Position numbers and translations under genes: made by a program. Below the pieces are notes generated by a model. That model searched no databases. It was not told the origin of the DNA and was given only the letters and a program-made list of their open reading frames with translations. DNA of 64,000 nt from Gerris lacustris (lineage: Eukaryota > Arthropoda > Insecta > Hemiptera > Gerridae), in contig OX578276.1 of the NCBI GenBank assembly GCA_951217055.1, positions 66,701,144 through 66,765,143 of the forward strand, read 5' to 3'. This document shows, in pieces, positions 51,552 to 63,478 of this stretch (positions are counted from its first letter, which is position 1; every line of letters begins with the position of its first letter).

Positions 51552-51830
51552 TCACATAGAACTTGGGCTATGGTTTGAATTCTGATTTAGCCAGTTGTTT
51601 TTCCATATATTTTGCATTATATTTTCAATATCACTTATCATATTTTCAACCTTTCTAGTGGTATAAAACTCACTTGAGCGACCAGCTGCTGCTTTATCTG
51701 AATCTGCTGCTTTATCTGAATCTGCTGCCTTTATTCCTGGGGATACCCATGAGTTCCGTAATCCACAGGAAATAGTTAACCATAAATCCAAGAGGGTCTT
51801 CTGGGAATACATCTTCTTTTTAGCTACTTT
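51552..51830 (-). pseudogene. LINE RNase H-domain fragment with 18-bp duplication
   Basis: The minus-strand frame reads CGLRNSWVSPGIKAADSDKA, resembling the RNase H segment 'C-W-V-P-S-H-V-G-I-x-G-N-E-x-A-D-x-x-A-K-x-A', then a helix and NIWKNNWLNQNSN, resembling the 'W-x-x-x-W' after RNase H in I/R1/Jockey LINEs. The AADSDK hexapeptide is repeated because an 18-bp unit (GCTGCTTTATCTGAATCT on the plus strand, about 51691-51726) is duplicated. Conserved His and Asn-Glu residues are missing, so the copy is decayed. Confidence 0.55.
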
Positions 51831-54020
51831 ATTTAATATTAGGTATTATTAATTAAATATGAATTAGATTTATTTAATTATTATGTATAATAACTAATTT
51901 AACTATAATAATAACTAATAAATTAATTTATTATAAGTGCGTACTTGAAATAAATATAAATGTGTAAAAACAAATAGACATTGTATAATATATCAAAATG
52001 TATTACAAAAATTAAACGAATGATGAAATTAGTTCTTTATTGTGAAGGTCACGTGAACACAACTGTATTCCTCATAACAATATTGGAGAAACGATAAATC
52101 AATTAACAGGTGGACTAAAAAGGGAATACCCCAGGGTGTAATAAGGCCGACAGGGAGACAACATGTAGCTACAAAATTGATCTAATCTACACACCTGAAT
52201 GATTTACCTGTTTTACTTTGTATGTATTGTATATATGTGGTATCACAAAACTATGTAAATTAAAGTAATAGTTGCGTGAAGTTATTTCGCGACTTCAAGA
52301 AATTTCCAAATTAATTTACACAGTTTTGTGATCCCTGGATTTTTTTTTATATATATATATATATATATTTAGACAATTCTCATTCTTTTCGTACTTATTT
52401 CATTTCAATGGTTTGTTAAGAAGGCACTAATACCTCATTATCACTAATTACAATAAATAATTTAACAACCAATTAACTGTATGACATTTTTCACTATAAT
52501 TTCTCGAGAGAAATTGACACTTAGACTATTGTCAAAAGTTTCCCTGAAGTAGGGGGCAATACAAGTGTCAATAATACTATATAATTAATTTTGTTTAACA
52601 CTGTTGAAATTTCCTTGATAATTGCTTTCTAATAAGATATAACTATTAGAATTTTATCTACTTGTGCTGCCAAACAAAAACTTGAAATGTTCATAATATT
52701 AGTGTAAGAACAACTCAATAAGACTCTCAGTCCTTACACCTAAAATACTTAAATATTTGATAAAATAACAAATTAAATTATTTCTTTATCTTAAACAAGT
52801 ATGACAAATCAATAATTAATATATAAAATTCATTTTAATTAACCTGGTAGTATCTAACTGTTAGCTTAATACTTGATTTGAAAGTAATTTATTTTATTTT
52901 CATAAAATATAATATTTTATATTTATGCTGTTTTTGCAGCGCTGAACCGCTTTTATAAATAATATTATTTGATACCACCAAAAATATGGATAGTTCCATA
53001 TCTTGGTAATTTTTTAAAGTTTTCAAAAAGCTAAATACCCTGTAGGCAAATTCAGAAGGATATTATGGCAGGAGTGACAAATAATGACCTTTTTCGAATA
53101 CCCATAAATAAGGAAATTTTTCCTCTTGAATACCCTATCTTGAGAAAAACTGAATATATATTAAATATTTTCAACTCCTTAACCTTCAGCCCCTTGTTTT
53201 TAAGGGGTGATTTTTGGAGATCTATATTTTTCCTGTCTTTGGGTTGAATACAGATAGAATAACTGTTAAAGTTTCAAAATTATTTTATTGGATATTTTCG
53301 CAGATAACTTGCGTTAACGACTGTCAGAGAGACAAGAAAAGGCAAAACATTAGAAGGGTCCTCTATTTTACCCATGACCTTAAAAATCAAAATATTTCGG
53401 TTGAATTGATATCATGCTAATAATAATAGTAAAAATTAATTTAGGACCCAAGATGTCGCATTTGATTAATTTATTACTTAAGAGTTATTTAAGTTTTCTA
53501 TAAAAATAATGTGAAGTGGCTAGATATTGAAAAATTTTCGTTTTTAGAGGAAAATATTTAACTTTTTAATAGTAATCTTAATCGAATTAAATTTAATATA
53601 TTTAATCGAAAATTTGGTTTAATTTTAATTATACATTAGAATTTTAAATAAGAAGTAATACAACAATATTGTCAACACAATTTTATATAATTAAACATAC
53701 GTGTATCGACATCTATATCATCTTCAGTGTAAGTGTTAGCATAGCGAGTGAAAGACTATTAGGCTACATATTTCCTTTACAAGCTATTTTACTTAAAATA
53801 ATAGTATAATGTGGGGGTAGAATATGGCTATAGCAGAATTAAGGAACCAAAGGTAAGGGATTTTGAGGCAGTCAGGTAATTATAATCAACTGCTTAAAGC
53901 TAAACAATAATATCCATATTTTACTACACATAAATTATAATATAATAATACATAATATAAGGTACATATTATGTACCTTAAAACTAATATTCCTCATTTT
54001 AAAAAATTATTTGCTACTGG
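51831..54020. other. Gene-free AT-rich stretch
   Basis: No supportable gene. A short (TA)n lies at 52350-52368. 53040-53420 has two overlapping chance-length frames without motifs. Confidence 0.4.
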
Positions 54021-54024
54021 TTTT

Positions 54025-54100
54025 ACTAGGGCAGAGTGGTTAAGAGTAGATCTTTCATTGAAACATTCTATATTTGAGTCTTGGATAGCCCTTTAAATTT
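54025..54100 (+). tRNA. Degenerate tRNA-like sequence (pseudogene or SINE head)
   Basis: GGGCAGAGTGGTTAAGAGTA has a good A-box (GCAGAGTGGTTAAGAG, as in Leu/Ser-type tRNAs). TTTGAGTCTTGGA occupies the place of a B-box but has changed bases. GGGC at the start can pair with GCCC at the end. The anticodon arm is not recognisable and no other copy is seen, so a tRNA pseudogene is most likely. Confidence 0.35.
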
Positions 54101-54895
54101 CCAAGTTATCTAAAAAGTCTAATTTCCTATTTTTTTATTTACATGTGTGTAGTATTTCCTAATTATTGGCATCAAATGTATGATCACTGAGACTAAAATA
54201 ATATTTCAGAATAAACTTTATTCGTTGTAAAGTAAAATGTGAACATGGAAGAATGCTTCCTAAAATCTTGCAGTAGGAGATATCTAGCGGAGCCTTAAAG
54301 AACTAAACAATCTACTTGCTGTATGGTGCTGCTACTTCTAAACGGATGATAAATAAACCTAAAATTATATGATTTATTTATCTCTTTTAAGTTTAAATAG
54401 TAAATTACTTGATCAATAGCACTTATTCAATCAATTTAATCGGAAAAAAAAATTAATTATTTCGATCAAATATGTAATATGTTTTCAATAGTTCATTGTT
54501 GTAGATATAAATTTGTCATTGCTAAGATGATGAAAATAACATTTACAACTCAAATGAATATAATGAACATAATAATTAATAATATTAACTACTATTTTAT
54601 TACATTTATAATTCCTTTAAATATTTTTGATAAGAGACCATAATGAATAAAAATAAATGAAACCACCCTGAAAATTAAAAAAGGAAAAAATCACTTTGCA
54701 AAAAGAACAAAGGGTTAGTCGTTGTATTCATAAACAATGAAATTAAGTATATTTAAAAAATTAAAAAAATACTTTTGTATTTATAAAGTATTAAAAAGGA
54801 GATTTTTTAATTATTCTGACTATAGTGATCCCTTTTTATTAATTTGAGACGATTGCGGTTTTAAAATTGTTCAACAGGGATAATAAATTATTAAC
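54101..54895. other. Gene-free AT-rich stretch
   Basis: No supportable gene. Confidence 0.4.
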
Positions 54896-54899
54896 AGCT

Positions 54900-54960
54900 T
54901 CAATACATCCTGGCTATATTTCGACCTTCTCTTAGGTCATCTTCCTACCTATAGCATAAT
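54900..54960 (-). ncRNA. Degenerate hammerhead-like motif
   Basis: On the minus strand GGAAGATGACCTAAGAGAAG then GTCGAAATATAGCC keeps stem II (GACC/GGTC, 8-base loop), GAAA (54919-54922) and the self-complementary TATA. The CUGAAGA box has changed at its first two positions. It is the sister of the motif at 43900-43960. Confidence 0.45.
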
Positions 54961-55039
54961 TGAATGCAAGGTTTTACTATTCTGTCACACAGCTGAACAA
55001 GGTAATCTATAAAAAATATAGATAAAATATATTTAAAAT

Positions 55040-55641
55040 AGACTGCCAATTGGTGTGGCACATAGCTTCCTCGCATTCTATCCACGTGATTTTATGCTTT
55101 TACAAGTCATTATTGTCTAATTGGTATAATAATTTCCCCCGTATTTTTTAATCTGTCAAAATTGATTTTATTTTTTACATGAATTAAAGTATAAATTTAG
55201 CAAAAGTTAAAGAGCGTAGACGGTTCAAATTAATCTGGGGCTATCTGCGGGTTACTTTCGATAAACTATAAAAGTTTCATTCAAATCAGATAAGTACTTT
55301 TGAAGCTATAGGTATAAATAAATGTATGTTTGTGCGCATGTGGAAGAGAAACAAATAGGCGCAGAAGCTTGAAACTTATATGGGACCAACAATTGGCTAA
55401 TTATGACCTAACATCCAAATTTCATTAAAATTAAAAGTGTAGTTTTAAGATATGTTGGTTCACAAAAATTGAACGACAGACCGACAGACAGACCGACTGA
55501 CAGACACGGGACCAAAAATGTTCCCTGATGTCTAAAACGGATTTCAGTCTTGGAATTATTGAAATCGGACACCTACATTTTTTTTTGCTCTTCAGAACGG
55601 TCACATAGCTTCCGTTACCTTCGGTAAGCTCGGAAGCAAAA
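55040..55641 (+). repeat. Repeat family C, full length (about 600 bp)
   Basis: It starts AGACTGCCAATTGGTGTGGC and ends CACATAGCTTCCGTTACCTT followed by CGGTAAGCTCGGAAGCAAAA. The terminal hairpin is best preserved here. The minus frame at 55431-55658 lies within it and is not a gene. Confidence 0.9.
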
Positions 55642-56028
55642 TTAAAAAAACAAAACACTTTGATGTTGAATCATGAGGTTTTCGTTATTCAAAATATACA
55701 TACAGTAATCGAAGTTGTAATAAAACACATATACTGTGATCGCTCGTTGTATTTAGGCTGCAAAGAAAGACTAATTTTGCAGTTTTTGTACATTAAATCT
55801 TTTAATCTCTTCTATCCTCTCTTAGCTGTCAGTGGTCATAATTGTTAAATTTCTGAAATTCATTTTTTCGAATTTACCGCCGAAATTTCTCTATATAAAT
55901 CTGGAAATTTATTGATTTATCGGCTAATAAAAAACGATTTTGTTAAATTAATGACTGATTATAGTATTGTCATGCGAGACGTTTATCATTGCTAAATTTC
56001 AGAGCGAATGTTTACTTTAAAGTGGATC
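55642..56028. other. Gene-free stretch
   Basis: No supportable gene. Confidence 0.4.
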
Positions 56029-56029
56029 A

Positions 56030-56138
56030 AATATACAGGGTGGGCCAAAAAAACGCACTTTTTGAACACTTATAGCTCAACTTTTGCAATAGAAAAAGAT
56101 ATGGGGTTTGTGGGGTCTGAAAACTACATTCTTAAACA
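56030..56138. mobile_element. Single mariner-type terminus
   Basis: TACAGGGTGGGCCAAAAAAA opens a block with the same first bases as the TIR elements at 12075 and 47473. No partner end is found, and the family D foldback begins at its inner side. It is probably a truncated MITE or transposon end. Confidence 0.5.
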
Positions 56139-56834
56139 CAAGAATAGTTATTTTATGCACCTAGGGAGTAAAGTAAGCCAATATTCCCTTAGCGAAAAAG
56201 TTGGTTCTTGAGGCGAAGCCGAAGGAACCATGGTCCTTAAATGCCGAAGCAAGTCAGCCGAGGGAATAACGCTAATTAGCTCCCGAGGCGCAGCTGAGGA
56301 AGATAATTATCGCGAGGGGAATAATGATAATGGCACTTTATTCCCGAGTATTTTATTCATTTATTCCCATAGTAACCAATATTTTATCTCCAGTAAGGAG
56401 AAAATACACATTTTCATCCATTGCACAGTTTATATTTATTATTTTAATAAATAACAATAATTTGTTAGCACTTTTAATAGCAGATATAAGAGATTCAATA
56501 TTAAAAACAAATAAGAATTGGAATTAAACTCAAATAGAAGATTATTTAGATGCAGGTTATAAACAATGATAAACTATAGGTCGAAAAAGCAATGTTTCAA
56601 CTGCTGATTTCAACAACTTTATTATATTAGTCATTCATCCTCTATACTATTTATAAAATAATTAAGTTGGCAATCCTTCTTTTTTTCCCTACTTTTACTT
56701 TTTCTCCCTACTTTTGAGTTCAGGGAAGAAAATACTTACTTTTTTAGTCCCCCTAAACTAATCCAAAATCATAACTTTTTCTCCCTACTGGAGATAAAAA
56801 TATAAACCACTAACTCTGAATTGAAACAACTAGT

Positions 56835-57150
56835 AGAGGGTCTAGGTCTTCCAAAGGGCTTACAACTTATATGTAATCGATGACAAGGGGTTAGTCCGTC
56901 ACTCTATCAGCTGTATAAACCTTAAATTGGCATACGCAACTATTAGTCGCCACTTCACATAAGAAGCCAAGCATTAATAAATATGGTGATTCTGGGTATT
57001 TCTACACCTAGTGGATATTTGGATATCTCTTGCTGACCACGGATCTACCAGATCTATGGTTACATATCCAAGTTGTTACCGCGCCCCAATACTGTTAACT
57101 TTTTGGATAGGAGTTGACTCTTCTATACGAAAAGCTACTAAGGCCCCCAA
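56835..57150 (-). mobile_element. tRNA-related SINE, family B, inside the foldback
   Basis: On the minus strand it begins GGGGGCCTTAGTAGCTTTTC and ends near GACCTAGACCCTC. It shares AAGCCCTTTGGAAGACC and GTGAAGTGGCGACTAATAGT with the other SINE B copies. It is more diverged than the copy at 15485-15785. Confidence 0.7.
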
Positions 57151-58239
57151 AATATATTAAAAAAATAATATAGGTATTATAGGATTTAAATTCAGTATTT
57201 CTTTGTGTATAAGATGGTTTTGTTCGAGTTTTTTCTGCAATAGATATTAGGGGAACTTCTAAATCCCATTTTTATAGTGAGTAACTTTAAATATTTTTGT
57301 ACAGTTCTGCTCTTGTTATTTTAAGTTTTAAAAACCAAAAAAATGTTCGAATTTATAATGGGTGGTGCCCGAGTGTTGTGTCAATTAAGCTTATTTTATG
57401 TTTGAATTTGATCATCGATTTCTAAATCCTGAATAAGAGAATTGCGGATGAAGTGAGATGTATTAGACTTTTCAGGCTATAAATGCATACATTCGTGAAT
57501 CTGCGGTATTTCGCTCGTATATAAATTGTATAAATGAGATTTGAAGAGACTACCCGCAGTGTAACACCGTATCCTAAAGACTGAATAAAAGGAAAAAACT
57601 CCTGGTTCTAGAGGAAGGGATTAAGGATGACATTGTAGGTGCTAAGGTAAGCACCCATGAGTTTCTAAACCAACCCCTGTTCTAAACTATATCCAAAGTT
57701 TGGGTTGAATCAACCAAGAAAGCTCCTTATCCCTGGTTCCCATTATAAGAGTAGTATACCATAATATTATAAGAGGCATTATTAAATGGCAGATTTCTGA
57801 TTCTGGAATAGTACTACAGAAGTACGTTATTAAAGAATATTTTATAAAACACACTTCAAAGAACAAAAAATAAAAAAATTCGAGAAACCAGTTAAGCACA
57901 TATAAAAGGTACAAAATTTGCGTTTTACAATTTTGAAGAAGGGGATTCATAAAGTAGGTATGCTTCAAACGGATATTTTGACTTTAATATAGTTGCGTTT
58001 ACATCGACCGCCAAAGTTGTAAATAACAACAGTCCCAAAACCCTGAAAGACTCGAGGAACAATATTCGTGGCGACATAGTCCGCATACCGGTTGCTATGC
58101 TGGAAAGTTGAAAGACACTTCGGATATAAGAATAATTACTGCATCGACATCAAGATCATAAAAGACATTCTTTTAAATGCTACTTAATATCAATTCCTGT
58201 GTAATTACTACTAGCAAAAGAAATAACATTACATCTTAA
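57151..58239. other. Interior of the foldback element
   Basis: No supportable gene. The minus frame at 57687-57968 (93 codons) is hydrophobic without a motif I recognise. Confidence 0.4.
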
Positions 58240-58885
58240 ATATTTTGACCTCCAGTAGGGAGAAAAAGTTATGATTTTAAATTAGTTTAGAGGGGCTACA
58301 GTAAGTCTTTTCATTCCTGAACTCAAAAAGTAGGGAGACAAAGTAATAGTAGGGCGAAAAAGTAAAGGAGGGCGAAAAAGTAAAGATTGCAACTTAATTA
58401 TTTTATAAATAGTAGAAAATGAATGGCTAATGTAATAAAGTTGTTGAAATCAGGTTGGCGACACTGCTTTTTCGACCATGTTTATCTTTGTTTATAACCT
58501 GCATCTAAATAACCTTCTATTTGAGTTTAATTCCAATTCTTATTTGTTTTTTAATATTGAATCTCTTATATCTGCTATTAAAAGTGCTAATAATTTTGTT
58601 ATTTATTAAAATAATAAATAAAAACTGTGCAATGGACGAAAATGTGTATTTTCTTCCTACTGGAGATAAAATATTGTATGTACCTCGTGAGTAAAGTGCC
58701 ATTATTCCCCTTGTGATAATTATCTCCTTCGGCTGTGCCTCGAGAGCTAATTAGGGTTATTCCCTCGGCTGCGCCTCGGGATTAAGGGGCCATGGTTCCT
58801 TTGGCTTCGCCTCAAGAACCAACTTTTTCGCTCAAGGAATAATAGCTTACTTTACTCCCTAGGTGCATAAATAACTATTTATTTG

Positions 58886-59605
58886 GTTTACCTCTAAATA
58901 TAGCAAGTTCTACTGCCAGTTTGTCAAAAACTATTCAAAACACAACCTGAAACACAATTCTGACCCTATCACAAAAAAACCTGACGACCAGTGAAGAATA
59001 TTTATCCTCTTTAAAAAAAAATTAGTATGAAGATTTTTTCTATTTTTTGGAGAAATTATAAGAATATTTAGTTTAGAAATATGTTCAGTAATTGAAATCA
59101 ACCTGAAGGCTGCTATTGTAGCCTTTCATCAAGCTTAATCATAAAAATCGTAATATAAAAATAATAATAGCTCGTTATTCTTCTTTATTTATATACAAGT
59201 TAATTCACTATCAAAATCGAATGGGTCATTGCTTGGCTTGGTCACTTTGTTTACAATAAGTCCACACTAGTGATGTCACTGCTTTCCATTCATCTTTCAC
59301 GCCAAAAGTCAAAATATAAATTGAGGCATCCTTTACCTTAAGAATTATCATCCCTTTCATACGATTCCCTACTTTCACTTTCATTGCCTGCCATGTATGT
59401 CTATTAGTTTGGAGCATTTATATTCCTTCCAATCACTAGACGAATGGTTGCATAGCCCTCAAATAAAGAATAATTAAAAACATAAGTGATACTAAGACAA
59501 TGTTTTTGATCAGAGAGGTGAAATTAGTGTAGATAAATTAGCTGAGTAACTCTGAATTACTAATCACTAGTGATGCAGTGCATAAACAACTCGAGTAGAA
59601 AAAAT
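58886..59605. other. Gene-free stretch with one unexplained short frame
   Basis: AAGGCTGC-TATT-GTAGCCTT (59107-59126) forms an 8-bp hairpin with one G-T pair. The minus frame 59226-59417 reads KVGNRMKGMIILKVKDASIY then ILTFGVKDEWKAVTS. Its composition is more protein-like than its neighbours, but I do not recognise it and do not call it a gene. Confidence 0.4.
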
Positions 59606-60145
59606 ACTCAGCCAATTAGTGTGGCACATAGTCTCCTCGCGTTCTATTTTGTTACTTTAATGATTTTATACTATTAGTTACTATTATTTAAATGTCCCTC
59701 GTTTTTTAAAGCTGTCAAAATGGTTTTGACTTTTTACATTAATTAAAGTATCAATTTAGAAAACTGGGACCATCTGCAGGCCTACTTTCGACAAACCATT
59801 CAAATTTCATAAAAATCAGATATATGTGCTTTTGATGATGTAGGTGAAAATAAATTTATGTTTGTGCGCATGTGAATGATATAAAAATAGGGGCAGAAGG
59901 TTGAAACTTATAAGGACCCACAATAGGTTAATTATGACCTACCATCCAAATTTCAATAAAATCAGATGAGTAGTTTTTAAGATATGTTGGTTTGCAAAAA
60001 TTAAGCGACAGACAGACACGAAACCAAAATGTTCATTGATGTCTAAAACGGATTTCTGTCTTGGAATATTTGAAATCGGAGACAAAATGTTCGTTCTTCG
60101 GTCAATCAAATAGCTTCCGTTACTTTCAGTGAGCTTGGAAGTTTA
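59606..60145 (+). repeat. Repeat family C, diverged copy
   Basis: GCCAATTAGTGTGGCACATA at the start and AATAGCTTCCGTTACTTTCA at the end match the other copies. The interior is shortened. The gypsy LTR begins two bases after it. Confidence 0.85.
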
Positions 60146-60146
60146 G

Positions 60147-60326
60147 TGTACGAAGTTAGCAATTAAAATACACAAAGTAATTCGGTAAGAGTTATTCTAT
60201 TTTTTCATTAAAAAGTAATTATATCCATATATGACAACAATAACAAACTTGTCAAAATAGGAAAACAAAACAAACAGTCTTGACAAAAAAATAATTAAAA
60301 TAAATAAATAATAATTTCACTACACA
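60147..60326 (-). mobile_element. 3' LTR of the gypsy element (about 180 bp)
   Basis: On the minus strand it starts TGTGTAGTGAAATTATTATT directly after a polypurine tract (AGGGGGGGAG, 60327-60336) that overlaps the pol stop codon region. It ends ...CTTCGTACA at 60147. The TG...CA ends fit an LTR. The partner 5' LTR lies outside the window, so the boundary is inferred. Confidence 0.65.
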
Positions 60327-60334
60327 CTCCCCCC

Positions 60335-63300
60335 CTAGTGACAGCGATAAATTTCTTCCAGGTACCGGGACGGAAACTGGACTCGTCGACCGGATCGAGT
60401 TCTTCTCTCAGTCTCTGAGGCTGTGGATGTTGTTTGAGGAGATTTCTCTGCAATTTTAGCTGGCGTATTTACCAGCTTTGTCTTAAGATCAGCTTGGGTA
60501 AGCAGGCTGGTATCATCTTTAACCATAAACGCTGGTTTAAGACGATCAGCAGACACACGTTTTACTCTTCCTCCAATATCAAGATCAAAAAATTTGTCAA
60601 ATCGTTTTACAACTTTATACGGTCCACAGTATGTTGGTTGAAGAGCAGGAGGTCATGTCTGATGTATAAACACGTGAGAAGCCGTTGAGAGCTCTTTTGG
60701 GATAAATATTTTAGTTGAACCATGTGTGCCAGTAGGCGTAGGTTTTAAAGATCGTATTGTTTCTTGTAAGTATTGTAAGAACTCAGACTGACTAACTGAA
60801 GGTTGGCTTGATATAAATTCACCCGGCATTCTGATAGGTTCTCCGAAAACTAATTCAGCCGACGAACAACCCAAATCTTCTTTGATTGCGGAGCGCATTC
60901 CAAGGAGAACCATGGGTAGCGATTTGACCCATGAAGTCGATTTTATCAGCTGGCATTTAAGGGCCGTTTTTATCGTTCGGTGCTGCCTTTCAATGAGCCC
61001 ATTGGCTTGGGGATGGTAAGCGGTCGTGGTATGACACTGAAATCCAAAGTATTTTCCTAGAGAATGAAAGAGCTGACTCTCAAATTGTCTACCTTGATCG
61101 GTAGTAATTCGGACGGGTACGCCATAACGTGAAAACCAAGAACAAACTAGTGCATTGGCAACTGTTTCGGCTGTCTGATCTTCTATTGGAACAGCATCTA
61201 CCCACCTGCTGAATCTATCAATGACAGTTAGTAAATAACGATGGCCTTGACAAAGTGGCAAGGGACCTACTATATCGACATTTAGGTGGTAAAATCTCTC
61301 ATTGGGGACCTCAAATATGCTAAGTGGAGTTTTAGTATGGCGCCCTACTTTGGAACGCTGGCAAGGAATGCATGCTCTAGTCCAAGTATGACAATCCTTT
61401 CTAATACTAGGCCAAATGAATCTCTTTGTTATCATCCTTGTAGTAGCTCTGGTGCCTGGATGAGATAGTTCGTGTTGTGATTTGAAGACAGCTTGCCGAA
61501 ACGCCTGTGGAATATATGGTCGAGAAACCCCAGTAGATACGTCACAAAAAATTTTCTTTGTAGAGTTTGGCAATAGAATTTTAACGATCTCAAGAGTAGG
61601 ATTTTCTTGTAAAAGCATAAGGTCAGAATCTTGTCGGTCAGCAATAGCATCATAATTAATTAGTGATGGAACGGTAATTGTATCAATGCGAGATAACGAG
61701 TCAGCTACGATATTATCTTGTCCAGAAATATATCGAATATCTGTAGTAAATTGAGCTATGAAATTCAACTGTTCAGCTTGTCTTGGCGAAGCTTTAAGCA
61801 GGTCTTGCTGAAAAGCGAACGTGAGCGGTTTATGATCCGTATAAACTATAAACGACTGACCTTCGAGTTGAAATTTGAAGTGTTTTATAGCACTATAGAT
61901 GGCAAGGAGTTCACGGTCATAAGCACTGTATTTTACCTGTGCTTTGCTTAAGGCTCTGGAGAAAAAACTTAGTGGCTCTTTAACGCTATCAACCTCCTGA
62001 TGTAATACTGAGCCTATCGCTGCATCCGAGGCATCTGTGGTGAGAGACAGTGTGGCTCCAGGCTTCGGGTGGATTAAGAGGGTGGCCCTACTAAGAGCTT
62101 CTTTAAGCGAGTTAAAAGAAAAACGAGCTTCTTCAGTCCATTCCAGAGGTTTAGTGCTGTTTTTCTTGTGGCCTGTCAACATTTTTGTCAATGGTTGTTG
62201 TAACTGAGCACATTTAGGAATAAAACGATGATAGAAATTCACCATGCCGAGGAAACGTCTCATGCTGGTCGCAGACTGAGGTTGGGAAAAGTTCTTTATG
62301 GCCTCTACTTTTGATGGAAGCGGCACGATCCCCTGTGTATCTACATGGTAGCCTAGGAACTGTATTTGAGTAACCCCAAATGTGCATTTGTTTGCATTAA
62401 TGCAAAGACCATAATCCTGTAATCTCTGAAAGATAATACGAAGGTGCTTAAGATGAGTCTCTTCATCCGGTGAAGCTATAAGCATATCGTCGAGATAACA
62501 AAACACAAAGTCCAAACCAGACAGAACCTCATTCATGAACCTTTGAAACGATTGGGCCGCGTTTCGGAGGCCAAAGGTCATGTATGGGAACTCGAAAAGG
62601 CCAAACGGGGTAATAATAGCGGTTTTAGGGATGTGGGCTTCATGGACTGGAATCTGTTGGTAGGCTATTACAAGGTCAATGGTCGAAAATATCTTAGCCC
62701 CATGCAAAATGTTTGAGCAATCGGTTAAAAAAGGAAGGGGGTATCTATCTGGGATTGTGACATTGTTAAGAGCTCTATAATCACCACAGGGCCGCCAGTC
62801 TCCGGTTTTCTTCATGACTAGGTGTAGTGGGCTGGCCCAGCTGCTTTTTGATGGTCTACAATCCTTGCTGTACCATGAAATCGAATTCCTTTTTGGCTGC
62901 TTTAAGCTTGTCAGGATGAAGCCTCCGAGACTTTGCAAATACGGGGGGACCTTTAGTTTCAATAAAATGTTCTATGTTGTGCTCCTTAATGCGTGTGTTT
63001 ATTATATTAGGACGAGTTAAATCAGGAAAATCCTTTAAAATACCTTCGTACTTATCAAGCTGATTGACTGTTCGGATTGGGGTTGGTAAGCCCTGCTTTG
63101 TACTTCCTTCGACCATTAGAGAAGTATTTCCGTCTAGAAGCCTTTTATTTTTGGAATCTACCAAAAGGTTAAAGTTAGAAAGGAAATCAACACCTATAAT
63201 AGGCGTTTTAACGTCAGCAATAATGAATGGCCAGTTAAAGTCACGGCGTAACCCTAAGTTTAGGTTTATTAATTTTTGACCATAAGTTTTAATTTTAGTG

Positions 63301-63478
63301 CCATTTGCCGCAAAAAGTTCTAATTTATTTAGATTTTTCCTATCTTGGTGACGGGAAGGTATGACGGAAACCTCTGCTCCTGTATCTACAAGAAATAGTG
63401 CAGCTGAGTGTCTGTCACTTATGTAGAGGCGACACAGCTCTACCCCATGTCTCCCTGTCGCCGCTGAGAGAAGGGGAG
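60335..63478 (-). pseudogene. pol: Ty3/gypsy pol (protease, RT, RNase H, integrase), CsRn1-like
   Basis: Protease: LFLVDTGAEVSVIP with the catalytic DTGA at about 63360-63405. After a frame change near 62856 (two bases appear lost relative to the family) the long frame 62962-60653 runs through RT (motif A Asp96, FGLRNAAQSF, YLDD at residues 156-159), RNase H (Asp310, Glu351, Asp376, Asp421), and integrase (His497/His501, Cys531/Cys534 zinc site; Asp563, Asp622, Glu658, a D,D-35-E triad). A TGA at 60653-60655 interrupts the frame. The same frame then continues through CGPYKVVKRFD (an integrase C-terminal 'GPYKV' box) to a basic tail RTRSGRRVQFPSRYL and a stop next to the polypurine tract. All catalytic residues are present, so inactivation looks recent. 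Pol lies in the -1 frame relative to gag. Confidence 0.95.

Larger units (their letters stand above)
56140..58885. mobile_element. Family D foldback element (2.7 kb, about 650-bp arms)
   Basis: The left arm (56140-56820) and right arm (58240-58885) are inverted copies. The outer ends share AATAGTTATTT...GCACCTAGGGAGTAAAGTAA. Both arms carry GAGGCG(A/C)AGC-type hairpin iterons (56205-56300 and 58715-58810), the segment ILSPVGRKYTFSSIAQF in one frame, and an inner block CTCCCTACTGGAG...TTTTTCTCCCTAC. Arms are visibly diverged, with several indels. The interior holds a SINE B and no transposase. Confidence 0.8.

Noticed and set aside
55431..55658. 75-codon frame with Val-Cys-Leu-Ser repeats
   Set aside because: It is family C's GACAGACAGAC run read on the minus strand.
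57687..57968. 93-codon minus-strand frame inside the foldback
   Set aside because: Hydrophobic translation with no recognisable motif and no match in the other family D copy.
59100..59140. Hairpin with TTGATGAAAGG on the minus strand considered as a hammerhead
   Set aside because: The stem is good, but CAGG stands where GAAA must be and the CUGAUGA box has an extra base.
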